Of a stretch of DNA of 64,000 bases, positions 35,001 to 44,326 are shown in pieces. The stretch spans positions 26,287,362 through 26,351,361 of the forward strand of contig CM029366.1 in NCBI GenBank assembly GCA_017165825.1. The letters are read 5' to 3'. Both the position numbers and the translations under genes were made by a program. The notes beneath the pieces were generated by a model. The model was not told the origin of the DNA. It saw only the letters and a list, made by a program, of their open reading frames with translations, and did not search any database. Within the stretch, counting starts at the first letter, position 1. The number at the start of each line of letters is the position of its first letter. The DNA comes from Hepsetus odoe (lineage: Eukaryota; Chordata; Actinopteri; Characiformes; Hepsetidae).

Positions 35001-37573
35001 TTGTTTGTGTTGCAGACCATTGAAAGTTTCTACAATGAGACATGGTTTGACCGGTATACTCAGCCCATCACTGACACAGCGCTCACATCATTGTGGTCTC
35101 TCTCAGTGGCCATCTTCTCTGTCGGAGGCATCTTTGGTTCCTTCTCTGTTGGACTTTTCGTCAACCGTTTTGGAAGGTACATCTAGTTTAGCATTATATG
35201 ATGTTTTGACTTGATGTCTGTGATATATATATATAATGTGTGGAGGTTAGATCATCTGATAATTTTCTTTTTCTCTGCCTATATTCTTGCAGGAAGAACT
35301 CAATGCTGCTAGCAAACGTGCTAGCCTTCCTTGCAGCTGCACTGATGGGTTTCTCTAAGATAGCAGCTTCATGGGAGATGCTAATTATTGGCCGTTTTGT
35401 GGTGGGACTCTACTCTGGTCTCTCTACTGGCTTTGTGCCCATTTATGTGGGTGAAGTGGCCCCAACTGCTCTACGAGGAGCCCTAGGCACTCTGCATCAG
35501 CTAGGCATTGTCATTGGGATCCTTATTGCACAGGTCTGCACAGGTTTTAACATTGTTTGAAAGCTCATTAACGCAGTTATGTTTTTCTAAAGAATGCTCT
35601 TGACTTGTCAGTCATATGTGGCCATAACAACGTTCCTAAAATGCACAATAAGGAATTACTAGTAAAATATACCATAAAAAATATGCTGGTTTGACACGGT
35701 GGCGTACTGTCACCTTGTTGCGAGAAGATGCTGGGTTTGATTTCCAGAAAAAAACTTTTTTTTTTGTCGTGCAGGTGTTTGGTTTGGATGTATTAATGGG
35801 CAATGCTACTCTTTGGCCTTTCCTGCTGGGCTTCACCTTCATCCCAGCCTTGTTGCAGTGCATCCTGCTCCCATTTTGCCCGGAGAGCCCCCGCTTTCTT
35901 CTAATCAACCGCAATGAGGAAAACAAAGCCAAAGCAGGTTAGCATACACAAACATGCTTGTCTACCTGCATAACACAAGAATGAACTACAATTTACAACT
36001 GGAGAATGAATGTGTTTGTCATAAAATGTTTTTCACACATAATTGCTGCAGGTTTAATTATAACTGGCCTGTGTGACATTTATGGCCAATTAAGACAAAA
36101 TTCTGTTCAACTGAATGAGGTATTATTAAGGTTTTATTTAGTTAGCTAGGGATTATGTTATAACAGTCTTTGTGTTTGTGTGTAGTGTTGAAAAAGCTGC
36201 GTGGGACCACAGATGTGAGTGCAGACATGCAGGAGATGAAGGAGGAGAGCAGACAGATGATGAGGGAGAAGAAAGTGACTATTCCAGAGTTGTTTCGGTC
36301 ACCAATCTACCGCCAGCCATTGATCATTGCTGTTGTCCTGCAGCTGTCTCAACAGTTGTCTGGCATCAATGCTGTAAGAACACACAGTTTACACTATAAT
36401 GCGATTCTAAAACCTGATTACACCAACCTAACCAAATTACAGAAAAAGCTCTGTTAAAACCTGTCCTCTATATATAATAATAATTGTACTAAGAATTATA
36501 GTTACACTATCACTGATGTTATTATGTTGTTTATGTGTACAGGTATTCTACTACTCTACTGCCATTTTTGAGAAGGCTGGTGTTGAGCAACCTGTCTATG
36601 CAACTATTGGAGCTGGAGCTGTCAACACTGCTTTCACTGTGGTGTCGGTAAGTTATGTGACAAAACCTCTTGCCATATGCAAAGGAAAATCTGAGTAGAT
36701 CTTCGGGATATTGCACTGGTACTGTAGAAGTAATGTCTGTTTTTCCTTTTCCCCTGTAGTTGTTCTTAGTGGAGAGAGCCGGACGTAGGTCTCTGCACTT
36801 AATAGGACTGCTGGGCATGGCTGCATCTGCTATCCTCATGACTATAGCCTTAGCACTCCTGGTATGTTACTACAGAGGCAAAACTGCAACGTTCACGTGT
36901 GATTGTCTATCCCTAAAAGTGTTTCATTCTGGGACTGAATGTGAACTGGCTGCCTGGAAGGCATTTAGTGCGCATAGTCAGGAGGTATTAATTATGCTCT
37001 TGTTTGTCCTTCTCACAGAGCCAGGTGCAGTGGATGTCGTACTTGAGCATTGTTGCTATTTTCGCCTTTGTGGCTTTCTTCGAAATCGGGCCAGGTCCAA
37101 TCCCATGGTTCATTGTGGCTGAACTGTTCAGTCAAGGCCCCCGTCCTTCTGCATTCGCTGTGGCAGGGTTTTCAAACTGGACAGCCAACTTTATTGTGGG
37201 AATGTGTTTCCAGTATGTAGAGGTGAGTCACCAGCAATATATATGTATACAGATATTTTCAAATATAATTTTGCGATGTATATTTTGATGATCATTTGTT
37301 GGCCTCATTAAGAAATGTTATGATCCTCTTACACAAGATTTTTCTCTCACCCTCCCCTTTGCTTCCTAACAGCGACTTTGTGGCCCATATGTCTTCATCA
37401 TCTTCACTATACTGTTAGTGGTCTTCTTCATATTCACATACTTCAAGGTTCCTGAGACAAGGGGACGGACTTTTGATGACATCGCTGCTGGTTTCTCCCA
37501 GCGGGCAGCCACAGGAGCAGAGAAGCACTCACCTGAAGAGCTGAACAGTCTTGGGGCAGATTCTCAGCTCTGA
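23057..37573 (+). CDS. slc2a1: GLUT1, facilitative glucose transporter 1 (ten exons)
   Basis: Coding exons are 23057-23071, 31509-31604, 35016-35176, 35293-35533, 35775-35937, 36186-36373, 36543-36647, 36760-36861, 37019-37222 and 37373-37573. The product is 491 aa, against 492 in mammals. It is a 12-transmembrane major-facilitator sugar uniporter of the plasma membrane that moves glucose down its gradient. Visible GLUT motifs are an N-glycosylation site N44-E-T in the first outer loop, NRFGRK at 87-92, PESPRF at 207-212, QLSQQLSGIN at 278-287, ERAGRR at 328-333, GPGPIPW ending at W387, SNW ending at W411, and PETRGR at 452-457. The C-terminus DSQL is a class I PDZ-type end. GLUT1 rather than GLUT3 or GLUT4 is supported by the N-terminus and by the PEEL..LGADSQ tail. 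Exon sizes and phases match what I know of vertebrate SLC2A1. Which fish paralogue (a or b) it is cannot be told here. Confidence 0.97.
23847..23885. repeat. TTG trinucleotide repeat
   Basis: GTT/TTG array interrupted once by C at 23855, in slc2a1 intron 1 about 0.8 kb after exon 1. Confidence 0.95.
27120..27205. promoter_or_regulatory. candidate intron 1 enhancer with two ACGTG cores
   Basis: A short, relatively CpG-rich island in AT-rich intron. CACGTG lies at 27145-27150, GGTCAAAGTAAAC at 27155-27167 (nuclear-receptor half-site plus a forkhead-like GTAAAC), and a second ACGTG at 27196-27200. Motifs are seen in the sequence; enhancer activity is inference. Confidence 0.3.
28608..28648. repeat. 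TA dinucleotide repeat
   Basis: Near-perfect TA array in slc2a1 intron 1, about 110 nt before the tRNA-Gly-like sequence. Confidence 0.95.
28756..28827 (+). tRNA. tRNA-Gly(UCC)-like gene or pseudogene
   Basis: Folds as a full cloverleaf. The acceptor stem GTGTTGG/CCAACGC has one T-G wobble. The anticodon loop is CTTCCAA with anticodon TCC, and the T stem CTAGG/CCTGG stays paired through compensating changes. A discriminator A follows. A T5 run at 28832-28836, a Pol III stop signal, comes 5 nt after the end. The T loop reads TTGGATT: C56 of the usual TTCGATT is G, which weakens the B box and the G19-C56 contact. It may therefore be a decaying gene copy or the head of a SINE. It lies in slc2a1 intron 1, 108 nt before an assembly gap. 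Confidence 0.6.
28935..29000. other. assembly gap (66 N)
   Basis: A run of N immediately followed by a TA dinucleotide array at 29001-29039. The true length of the gap and of the repeat is unknown. Confidence 0.99.
29001..29039. repeat. TA dinucleotide repeat abutting the N gap
   Basis: About 20 TA units directly after the gap; it is probably what stopped assembly. Confidence 0.95.
30293..30360 (+). repeat. LINE/SINE-type 3' tail ending in ATT repeats
   Basis: The segment reads as the common fish retroposon end: TGTAAAGTGACCTTGGGTT, GGCGCTATATAAATAAA and then (ATT)n. Only the last 60 or so bases remain. It lies in slc2a1 intron 1. Confidence 0.5.
31509..31604 (+). CDS. slc2a1: slc2a1 exon 2 (residues 6-37)
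   Basis: 96 nt between a CTGCAG acceptor and a GTGAGT donor, phase 0 at both ends. It encodes the cytosolic N-terminal tail and transmembrane helix 1, including the family-typical GSLQFGYNTGVINAPQK segment. The length equals the mammalian exon. Confidence 0.96.
31605..35015 (+). other. slc2a1: slc2a1 intron 2
   Basis: 3.4 kb, GTGAGT..TTGCAG. It contains one minus-strand SINE (33229-33482) and otherwise AT-rich sequence with no recognisable coding segment. Confidence 0.85.
33229..33482 (-). mobile_element. tRNA-derived SINE, type B body
   Basis: On the minus strand it begins with a tRNA-like head (A box GGCCTAGCGGTTAGGG, B box GGGTTCAAACCCC), passes through a CCTGAGGTACCCTTGAGCAAGG segment, and then enters a body ending in the TCACTTTC-type tail. 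It is nearly full length and lies in slc2a1 intron 2. The head is shared with the copies at 11256-11483 and 44124-44326, whose bodies differ. Confidence 0.75.
35016..35176 (+). CDS. slc2a1: slc2a1 exon 3 (residues 38-91)
   Basis: 161 nt after a TTGCAG acceptor, ending in phase 2 with a GTACAT donor. It encodes the first extracellular loop with the glycosylation sequon N44-E-T and transmembrane helix 2 (SLWSLSVAIFSVGG), then the start of the conserved NRFGR loop. The last Arg codon is split AG|G with exon 4. Confidence 0.96.
35293..35533 (+). CDS. slc2a1: slc2a1 exon 4 (residues 91-171)
   Basis: 241 nt after a TTGCAG acceptor, with a GTCTGC donor. It encodes transmembrane helices 3 to 5, with the conserved GRFVVGLYSGL and VGEVAPTALRGALGTLHQLG segments. 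The loop motif reads RFGRK rather than RFGRR, because the first full codon of this exon is AAG. Confidence 0.97.
35685..35752 (+). mobile_element. SINE head remnant next to slc2a1 exon 5
   Basis: CACGGTGGCGTACTGTCACC and GCTGGGTTTGATTTCC correspond to the A-box and B-box parts of a common fish tRNA-derived repeat. Only the head is kept. It ends about 25 nt upstream of the exon 5 acceptor at 35774, leaving an A-run and T-run between them. Confidence 0.55.
35775..35937 (+). CDS. slc2a1: slc2a1 exon 5 (residues 172-226)
   Basis: 163 nt from a GTGCAG acceptor to a GTTAGC donor, ending after the first base of the next Val codon. It encodes VFGLD, transmembrane helix 6 and the PESPRFLLINRNEEN start of the large cytosolic loop. 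The acceptor lies only about 25 nt downstream of a SINE-like remnant. Confidence 0.97.
36186..36373 (+). CDS. slc2a1: slc2a1 exon 6 (residues 226-288)
   Basis: 188 nt from a TGTGTAG acceptor to a GTAAGA donor. It encodes the central cytosolic loop (LKKLRGT, QEMKEESRQMM, REKKVT) and transmembrane helix 7 with QLSQQLSGIN. The QLS motif at 278-280 and Q281, Q282 and N287 correspond to sugar-binding residues in the family. Confidence 0.97.
36543..36647 (+). CDS. slc2a1: slc2a1 exon 7 (residues 289-323)
   Basis: 105 nt, phase 0 at both ends, from a TACAG acceptor to a GTAAGT donor. It encodes VFYYSTAIFEKAG, the short outer loop and the start of transmembrane helix 8 (NTAFTVVS). Confidence 0.97.
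36760..36861 (+). CDS. slc2a1: slc2a1 exon 8 (residues 324-357)
   Basis: 102 nt, phase 0, from a CTGTAG acceptor after a good pyrimidine tract to a GTATGT donor. It encodes the ERAGRR loop (328-333), the second copy of the family's GR[RK] signature, and transmembrane helix 9 (ILMTIALALL). Confidence 0.96.
37019..37222 (+). CDS. slc2a1: slc2a1 exon 9 (residues 358-425)
   Basis: 204 nt from a CTCACAG acceptor to a GTGAGT donor. It encodes transmembrane helices 10 and 11, with E379, the GPGPIPW motif (W387), VAELFSQGPRP and W411, all equivalents of conserved GLUT1 residues. The next AG, two bases downstream, would break the frame, so the first AG is chosen. The four residues at the exon start (SQVQ) differ from the mammalian sequence and fall in an outer loop. 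Confidence 0.96.
37373..37573 (+). CDS. slc2a1: slc2a1 exon 10, coding part (residues 426-491 and stop)
   Basis: Begins after a CTAACAG acceptor. It encodes transmembrane helix 12, the PETRGRTFDDI motif and a cytosolic tail ending DSQL, then TGA at 37571-37573. The tail keeps PEEL and LGADSQ typical of GLUT1. Ending in Leu rather than Val still fits a class I PDZ ligand; in mammals this tail binds GIPC1. Confidence 0.96.
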   Translation, partial: RLCGPYVFIIFTILLVVFFIFTYFKVPETRGRTFDDIAAGFSQRAATGAEKHSPEELNSLGADSQL

Positions 37574-39463
37574 GTCCTGCTTTCAGGCCCATCTTCTTCA
37601 TTCCCTAGCACTCATTTACACAACTACTGAGAGAGAGGCATGCTGGCAGTCACTCACTCCCTCTCCTAACTGCACTTGCCTTGCAGCCTTAGTGGGTCCT
37701 CAGAGCTTCTGCTCCCACTTTCCATAAAGAGTTTGATGCAGAGACTTTTGAGCGTTGGGATATGCTTAAAGGTGGGCAGAAGGCTTAAGTTTAGAGATTT
37801 TTTTTTTCTTATGAAAGAGAATGTTTCCAGCTTTATTTTATTTTATATATATGAGTGTGCCTTTTTTTTCACCATCATGTCTGTTACTTTGTGTGATTAT
37901 GGTTGGTTGCTCTGGTCAGCTACCATGCCGCCAGTATGCTTTTAACAAAACGTATTGGCTGACATTTGGCTTCCTAGCCAACTAAACATTTTGTTAATTT
38001 CCTTACTGTATTTCTCTGTAGTGGTCAGCAGTTCTTTATGTCCTTAATTATTTTATTGGTCATCCAGTGCTCAAATGGTGTGACCAAAATGCTGTTTTTA
38101 TTTTTCTTTTTCTTGCATGTCAGTGACCTGATGCTCATCTTAGAATGAATTCCAGGCCAGAAAGGTTGCAATGGTGCTGCATGGTTTAGTGTGTTTCCTA
38201 CCAATAATTAGCAAATGTTATTCAGGCAGTCAGGTTAAATTGATGATATCTGAGAAGAGAACACAATATTGTGCAGTGCTGTGGCTCTTCAGGACTGGGA
38301 TCACCCATTCCACACTTGAACCCTTTCTTGTTGTATCTGAAATGTTTATAAGCAGTTTCTTAACAAATTATTTTTATATATCACAGGATGAATCCGACAA
38401 CATTTAACAGCTTTTCTCATAAATTTATAAAAGTATCTACATTTTTACAAATAGTGTCAATTGCTGTCTCTAAAAATGTTTTAAATTGCACTGAAAGAAA
38501 AAATACATTTCTAAACTATTGAAATCATGTCAAGAAAACTAAACTGTATAACGCACAGACAAATGCTTAATTTAGAGTTTTTTAAGCATGAACTTGGACC
38601 ATTAATACGTTTCTAGTAATTCAGTTTGTACCTGGAGAGCTGGAGAGCTGAATATTGAGGCAGTAAAGAAGGAACGGTAACACACCCATGTGAAGGTCAA
38701 CCAGCATTCTTCTGTTCTAGTCTTCAACTGAACTAGAGAACTTCAACATGGTGGCCTAGATTCTCTTCTTTTTATAGGTTATAGCTTTGGAAACATGTCA
38801 GGTTTTTTAGTCTTGCTTTGTACCGTGAGATCTTAGGTCTGAACGCAGAGAGGGACTGAACGTGACTCCTTTGTACATCCTTTTATGTAGTGTCTTCCAA
38901 AATACAATTGTAATGTACCTGTGAAAAGTTTCTAGCGCATTTCTTTAGTTGGAAGTAGACGTTCTGGCCTTCCGGTGTGAGGGTGTAACGGAACAGTGTC
39001 GGGCTGAGCACATCATTTAGAAGAAGTTGGTCAGTCTCCGCTCTCTGTCAGTGTGGATTTTATATTGTATCTGCTTTCTGAGGTCTGCTGTATGAGCTCT
39101 ACTGCTTGCTCTTTTTTGCAGCACTTTATCACACATATCTTTTCTGTAATCTTTTTAACACCTTTTAGAGCATGGACTGTCAATGTCTGATACAAAGCAA
39201 AACAAAAAACATCCCGATTGTCATTACAAATTATTTTTGATGTATCATTTCAGGCATGAAAAAGATGACTCACAATGAGTTCCGGAATTCATTATCGAAT
39301 ACTGTGGCCAGTTTCAGCGACACATGGCATTTAATGATATCGAGGGTGCATGATTGGGTTTTTGGGTTTTCGTCCTCATTAGCAAATGCATCGCTCCAAA
39401 GCATTCCACAGGGTTGGGAGCAAGCCGAGTTTTTCAGCGTGAGGATATGTGTGATTTCGGAAG

Positions 39464-39493
39464 TCTGTGTGTGTGCGTGTGTGCGTGTGTGCG

Positions 39494-39526
<33 letters not shown>

Positions 39527-39527
39527 A
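39464..39527. repeat. GTGTGC/GT alternating repeat in slc2a1 3'UTR
   Basis: Alternating purine-pyrimidine run made of GTGTGTGC units and then pure GT. It is transcribed as part of the 3'UTR. Confidence 0.93.
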
Positions 39528-39992
39528 TTGCCAGCATAGTCACAATTATATTTTACCTATGAAAATATATTTGTTACAAACTATTTGCACCTGTATCAGA
39601 ACACCAAAAAAAAAGCACTGGGGTGTGACGTTGTTAATCTGTTGAAGCACTCTGTGAAACACCAGCACACAAACACAAGATGAGCTCGTCATTGCCTTAA
39701 AGTGTTAGGTGGCCATGACAATGTAAATAAAACATGTAAAGAATAGAAGCAAGAATAAATTGTATATCACTGTTTGCTAAGGCCTTGTAGTTTTAGTTGT
39801 ACATGTTCTTTTTTTTTTTCTTGTTCATGTAAGATGCACCCTTGTCTTTTTCCTTAGATGGTCTGAAGTAGTTAATACTGTAAGCATAAGTTTAAATCTC
39901 ACCTTGCATTTGTTTACTGGTAAAAAACAAAAAACATTATATTTATTAGCTTGCCTAATTTATTTAGTTGTTTTGATTTTGGTATTGTGTTT

Positions 39993-39998
39993 AATAAA
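39993..39998 (+). terminator. slc2a1: distal poly(A) signal AATAAA of slc2a1
   Basis: Canonical hexamer with a GU-rich element about 20 nt downstream. Earlier candidates at 39726 and 39754 are also canonical, so alternative 3' ends are likely. Confidence 0.55.
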
Positions 39999-40012
39999 AT
40001 AGTTACAAAAGC

Positions 40013-41399
40013 GCATGTGTGGTAGTGAATCTCACAAAATCTTTTACTAACAATCTGCACATTTAGTAAGATGTTTGCTGGATGCTGAAAGGGAAGACTG
40101 ACTCAGAGTCCACGGCTTTGTCCACCTAAGGGGACAACTTTGAATCCTTCCGTCGAAAGCATCCCTGCTCTCATGAAGGCGGTGCAGGCAGTGCTGTGTA
40201 TGGACTCGCTGCTGTTCCACAAATAACCCTATCAGGCATGATTAATAGGGAGAGGTGGACAGACTCTCATTTGGAACAGCAAGTGATTCCAGAATGTCGG
40301 CCAGTTTCCCTGCATGGACAGTTTGCCAGGGTTTTTGTGCTGTTGTTCTTGCCTGCAGTACTCTTCTGGTCCACCTGGTGGCACCTGGTTTCCCAAGATT
40401 GTTTTTTAAATCCACACTTAAATCCCAAGTGATCCAGTCACTGCTGGGGACACCATGCTCATTTTAGTGTTTTCCCTTTTCTAGAAGCACCAGATGAGTT
40501 TGTTAATTATGCAGCAAGGTGTATACGGTGAGGGACTCTTCAGTGTATGGGCTCCTCAGGACTGGAAGTGAGAAGCCTTGTCATCTTGTCCAAATCTTTG
40601 CTTGCAGCATTGCAGGTGCAATAACAGCAAGCTTGAAGAAGTACATTAATTCCAGGCTGGTTGGTTGAAGGCCTAAAGCGCTGGTACACTTAATTTCATA
40701 ACAGGTTCATTCATTCAGATGGAATCAAATTGATTTTACAGAAAACTAGTGATCTCTGTGTGAAAGGCTTTGCTGGAATGAAAAGAAAGCACCTGTAGAT
40801 GAACCTCAACATTATCATGAGTTAAATCACAGCTTGAGAGAGTTAGCAGCATCACTTCAGAGGTCTGAGCAACTGTAGCGCCCAGGGATCTGAAGCAGAC
40901 AGGGAGTTCGTCAGCAAATAACACAGACTGAAGATGGGATCAGTCAGAGATTATGTAGAGGAGAGGCTTGTTAATGCAAAAACTCAAAGATCAATAGGGC
41001 TACAGCTTAAGATCCATCCATGAGACGGTATAAAAACTGGTCATACATCAATTTTCGCTGCAAATGTAGTCAATCAGCTGAGACATGTTTTTGAATTTAG
41101 GACTCACCGAAGTGGTTTCCAACCCTGTAAGACAAATATAAAAGTCATGTGTAAAAACAGACATGAGTCAACCAGACTGGATCAGTAACAGCCATTAATG
41201 ACTTTAGATTCATTCAAATAATGACTGCATTTTGCACCTTTATCCAGTTTTATAGGTAACAATATGTCATACTGTGTCATAAATCTAGACAAGTAAGCCT
41301 ATTTCTGATTAGAATGTGGTTTGCAGCAAGTATTGACGGTTTATGCTCCTTTATTATTACTTATATTGTAGCCTCATAGTTTTAGTATAGCACTAAAAA
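40013..41399. other. non-coding DNA downstream of slc2a1
   Basis: No exon or repeat family recognised. Confidence 0.45.
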
Positions 41400-41401
41400 C
41401 G

Positions 41402-41650
41402 ATGAAATATCTTCTGCTTTCGGCTGCTCCCGTTTCGGCTGCTGACCGGCTGCATGTCCTCTCTTACCACGTCCATAAACCTCCTCTTTGGTCTTTCTCT
41501 TTTCCTCTTTCCTGGCAGCTCCATCTTCAACATCCTCCTCCCAATATAATCCTCATCTCTCCTCTGGACATGTCCAAACCAACACAACCTTGCCTCTTTA
41601 ACTCTGTCTCCAAAATGTCTAAACCTACCTGTTCCTCTAATATACTCATT
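41402..41650 (-). mobile_element. non-LTR retrotransposon C-terminal coding fragment
   Basis: Minus-strand frame contains WFGHVQRRDEDYIGRRMLKM and RPKRRFMDVVREDM, the hallmark end of a common fish LINE polyprotein after the reverse transcriptase domain. Only about 80 codons survive, truncated on both sides. The clade (RTE-, I- or other) cannot be fixed from this piece. Confidence 0.75.
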
Positions 41651-42569
41651 TCTAAAAGAATAATAATACAATATAATATAATGTGTCTCAACTGGTCTAC
41701 TATAATTGTATACATTTGATCTTTAACAAGAACGTATTCCTTCATTTTGAGAAATAAAAAATGGAACTTGCACAACAGCAAATGAACCTCAAATGAAGAG
41801 ATTCACAAATGTTGTAGCATTAAAATCCCAGGCAAACTGCACAGTGCGGTGTATTTGCTACCTTTTGAATCACTATTCATTCGGGCTATCATGTTAATTT
41901 CTTTGAGAACAATGCTGGTTCACCAGCTGGGTCAGTCTTATTGAGGGACACCTAATGCATTCACTGCAACAGATGCATCATCACTTTCACACGGGCTGCC
42001 TTTCTCTTTCTCTGGGTTTGTCTGCGTGAATGATCCGAGGTTAAGTGAGCTATCAGCTCGAATGCTGTCTAGAAGAATTGGGGGTTTTGTTTGAAGGCCC
42101 AGCCTCTCTCTTTCTGGCTTGTCGGAAACTGCAGAGAAAATTGGGCCCCAATTTCACGCACCTTAGCAGGACAATAGCCGGTAGATGTGATGCTGACCTT
42201 TTGGGGTGGCAACACACTGAGAGCTACCGGGGAAACACAGATTCATCTAGACAGCTGTTGCAAATTGAAGTGTGGCACTATGATCCATTGGATGTTGAAT
42301 GGCGGAAGTACACATTTAGAGAAGTTCGTTCCATTAATTATGAACCAGATGCATCAGGGATCATTGTTTTTCCTGAATAGGCCTCTCAATAAAAGACACA
42401 GGAAACAAGCTTTTAGTGCGTTTGCTTTTAACTGTGTAAGCTGTAGTACTTTCTGAAAAGCCCATCTCTAGATTGAAATGGGAACGCCCAATAACATTTT
42501 AGCAAACGTTTTTCTGCCAACCAGGTCATGCCTTTATTTAGTCTTAAGGTCAGTGCTCCAACACAAATC

Positions 42570-42607
42570 AGATTTGGTCACTTGTAACCTGAAAAGTGAC
42601 CAAATCT
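42570..42607. repeat. perfect 14-bp inverted repeat with 10-nt loop
   Basis: AGATTTGGTCACTT at 42570-42583 and AAGTGACCAAATCT at 42594-42607 are exact reverse complements. ATCAGATTT recurs nearby (about 42568, 42628 and 42646), suggesting a small decayed DNA element. Confidence 0.85.
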
Positions 42608-43409
42608 CAAACACTCAAGTCCAAAAATCAGATTTAAGAAAGAAATCAGATTTACTCCGAGGCAAGGCTGTATGTTTCTTTAGTTGTGTGACAGTTTAAG
42701 ACTTCAGCTCTCACACTGCATGTCAAAGGTTTTGGTATATCTTCATTTGTTGTTTCTTATCATATTATTTCTCATCTCGGTTTTGCTGAAGTAAATTATT
42801 TCTAAATTTGCTAAAAGCAAATATTGAATCTTTTGGCCTGAAAGGTGTTTAACTTCTGAAAAGTCTGATTGCTAAAATGGCAACAAGGAATGAAACTGTG
42901 TTTCTTTTCTTCAATTCTCCAAGGTTTTTCAAACCCGGATGTAATATTTTATTTCAAAATGTCATTGTAAATCAACAAAATAAAACATGCTTTTACTGGA
43001 TACTAAAAACACATCAAACATTATAGATAGGCAGTGTGAAACAATTTTTATAAATAATTACAAGTAGATTTAGTTAGTTTTCATGCTATCTTTAAATATT
43101 TATGAACATGATATGGACAACTTATTGCACCATGTTGCCAATTTGTTCACTGTGGCCTGAGGAGGAAGAAAGGGAACGTCCTTGTCTGATGGGCCTGGAG
43201 CGCTGAGCGAGCCCCTGCTTTTGCAGTCCACTCACCTTCCTGGGTTTTAATTATTGTGGCAGTACAGACCAGTGCTTTGCTCAAGGGCACGGCTGATTAT
43301 AAGTGCTGCGCTACAATTATGTCAGACTACTGGAGGATGCACTGTGTCAGAATATTATATTTTTATGATTCAATGAAAAGACAATCAAATCAGGGGTAAT
43401 CTATATCAC

Positions 43410-43412
43410 ACA

Positions 43413-43455
<43 letters not shown>
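43410..43455. repeat. CA dinucleotide repeat
   Basis: Almost pure CA with one ATA interruption. Confidence 0.95.
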
Positions 43456-43456
<1 letters not shown>

Positions 43457-43540
43457 AATAGAGATGTCTCAAAATTTGTTTGTCAGTGACAAGCTGTTAC
43501 CAGGGAAACCAAAATGTGTATGACTCGTGCATGCATTTGT

Positions 43541-43571
<31 letters not shown>

Positions 43572-43605
43572 TGTGTGTGCATTGGTGTGTGTGTGTGTGT
43601 GTGTG
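43541..43605. repeat. interrupted GT repeat
   Basis: Two GT arrays separated by a GAGAGA and GCATTGG interruption, 90 nt after the CA array and complementary to it. Confidence 0.93.
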
Positions 43606-43724
43606 ATCAGATGTGAACTCATTTCAAAAAGGACTTTGAAGGTTGTGTAAGCAGCAGTTGTCTGATATCTTTCAGTCCATCATATTCACCTTTGGCCGGT
43701 TCTTTACTCTCAGCACTTTGTTAT

Positions 43725-43772
43725 GATTCCTGTATGGATTCCTGTATGGATTCCTGTATGGATTCCTGTATG
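43725..43772. repeat. 12-bp tandem repeat, four perfect units
   Basis: GATTCCTGTATG repeated four times without mismatch. Confidence 0.97.
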
Positions 43773-44123
43773 GAAGACATTTTATTTGTTAAAACTCAAG
43801 CCATGTAGATCGACAGTATTGCTTCTGAAAAAATATACACCCTCAAAAGCAAATCACAGAAATGTTAGAACAAGAACCTTTATCTTATAGCCGTTTTAGC
43901 CCCTTCCACTTATTATAGTTATATGCAAGTTAGAAAGAGTTTTTCACCCCACAATTGAAAAGCAACGCACATAAGGGATATACAAAACATCTATTTACAC
44001 ACATCAGTCTTAAATACACAGTTGCAAAACAACCGGTAGAATTTTACTAGAAGAAGGAAGGCTAGAATATAGTCCATCTCTAATTTTGCTAAAAGCATAC
44101 AAATATTCTAAATCATCAGTCAG

Positions 44124-44326
44124 TTATTTTCCGCCGCTTGTCCCAAGCGGGGTCGCGGGAGTCCATCCCAGCTCACACAGGTCAAAGGACAGGGGACACA
44201 CTCTGGACAGGTTGCCAGCCCATCGCAGGGAGGAGCGTGACGGGGACGGCACCTTGCTCAAGGGTACCTCTGGGCAACCTATTGGGAAGGGGATCGAACC
44301 CCCGATCCTCTGATCATGCGGCCAAC
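44124..44326 (-). mobile_element. SINE type A, head partly lost
   Basis: Plus strand: CCGCCGCTTGTCCCAAGCGG, then CTCTGGACAGGTTGCCAGCC, CACCTTGCTCAAGGGTACCT and GGGATCGAACCCCCGATCC, ending in ATGCGGCCAAC. The outermost part of the tRNA head is missing. Confidence 0.7.

Larger units (their letters stand above)
37574..40012 (+). other. slc2a1: slc2a1 3' untranslated region
   Basis: About 2.4 kb of AT-rich DNA after the stop, with no other gene recognised. AATAAA occurs at 39726-39731, 39754-39759 and 39993-39998. The last is followed by a GU-rich stretch near 40014-40023, as expected just after a cleavage site. A long GT/GC alternating run lies at 39464-39527. A long 3'UTR with several poly(A) sites is usual for GLUT1. 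The exact end is inferred. Confidence 0.65.

Noticed and set aside
37019..37022. Alternative acceptor two bases downstream for slc2a1 exon 9
   Set aside because: It would shift the frame and lose the WMSYLSI segment; the upstream AG keeps the protein intact.
42045..42380. 111-codon plus-strand frame, protein-like in composition
   Set aside because: No recognised domain, no splice sites and no supporting context; likely chance.
43725..43772. Regular repeat considered as a CRISPR-like array
   Set aside because: Units are directly adjacent with no spacers and the genome is vertebrate; it is a simple minisatellite.
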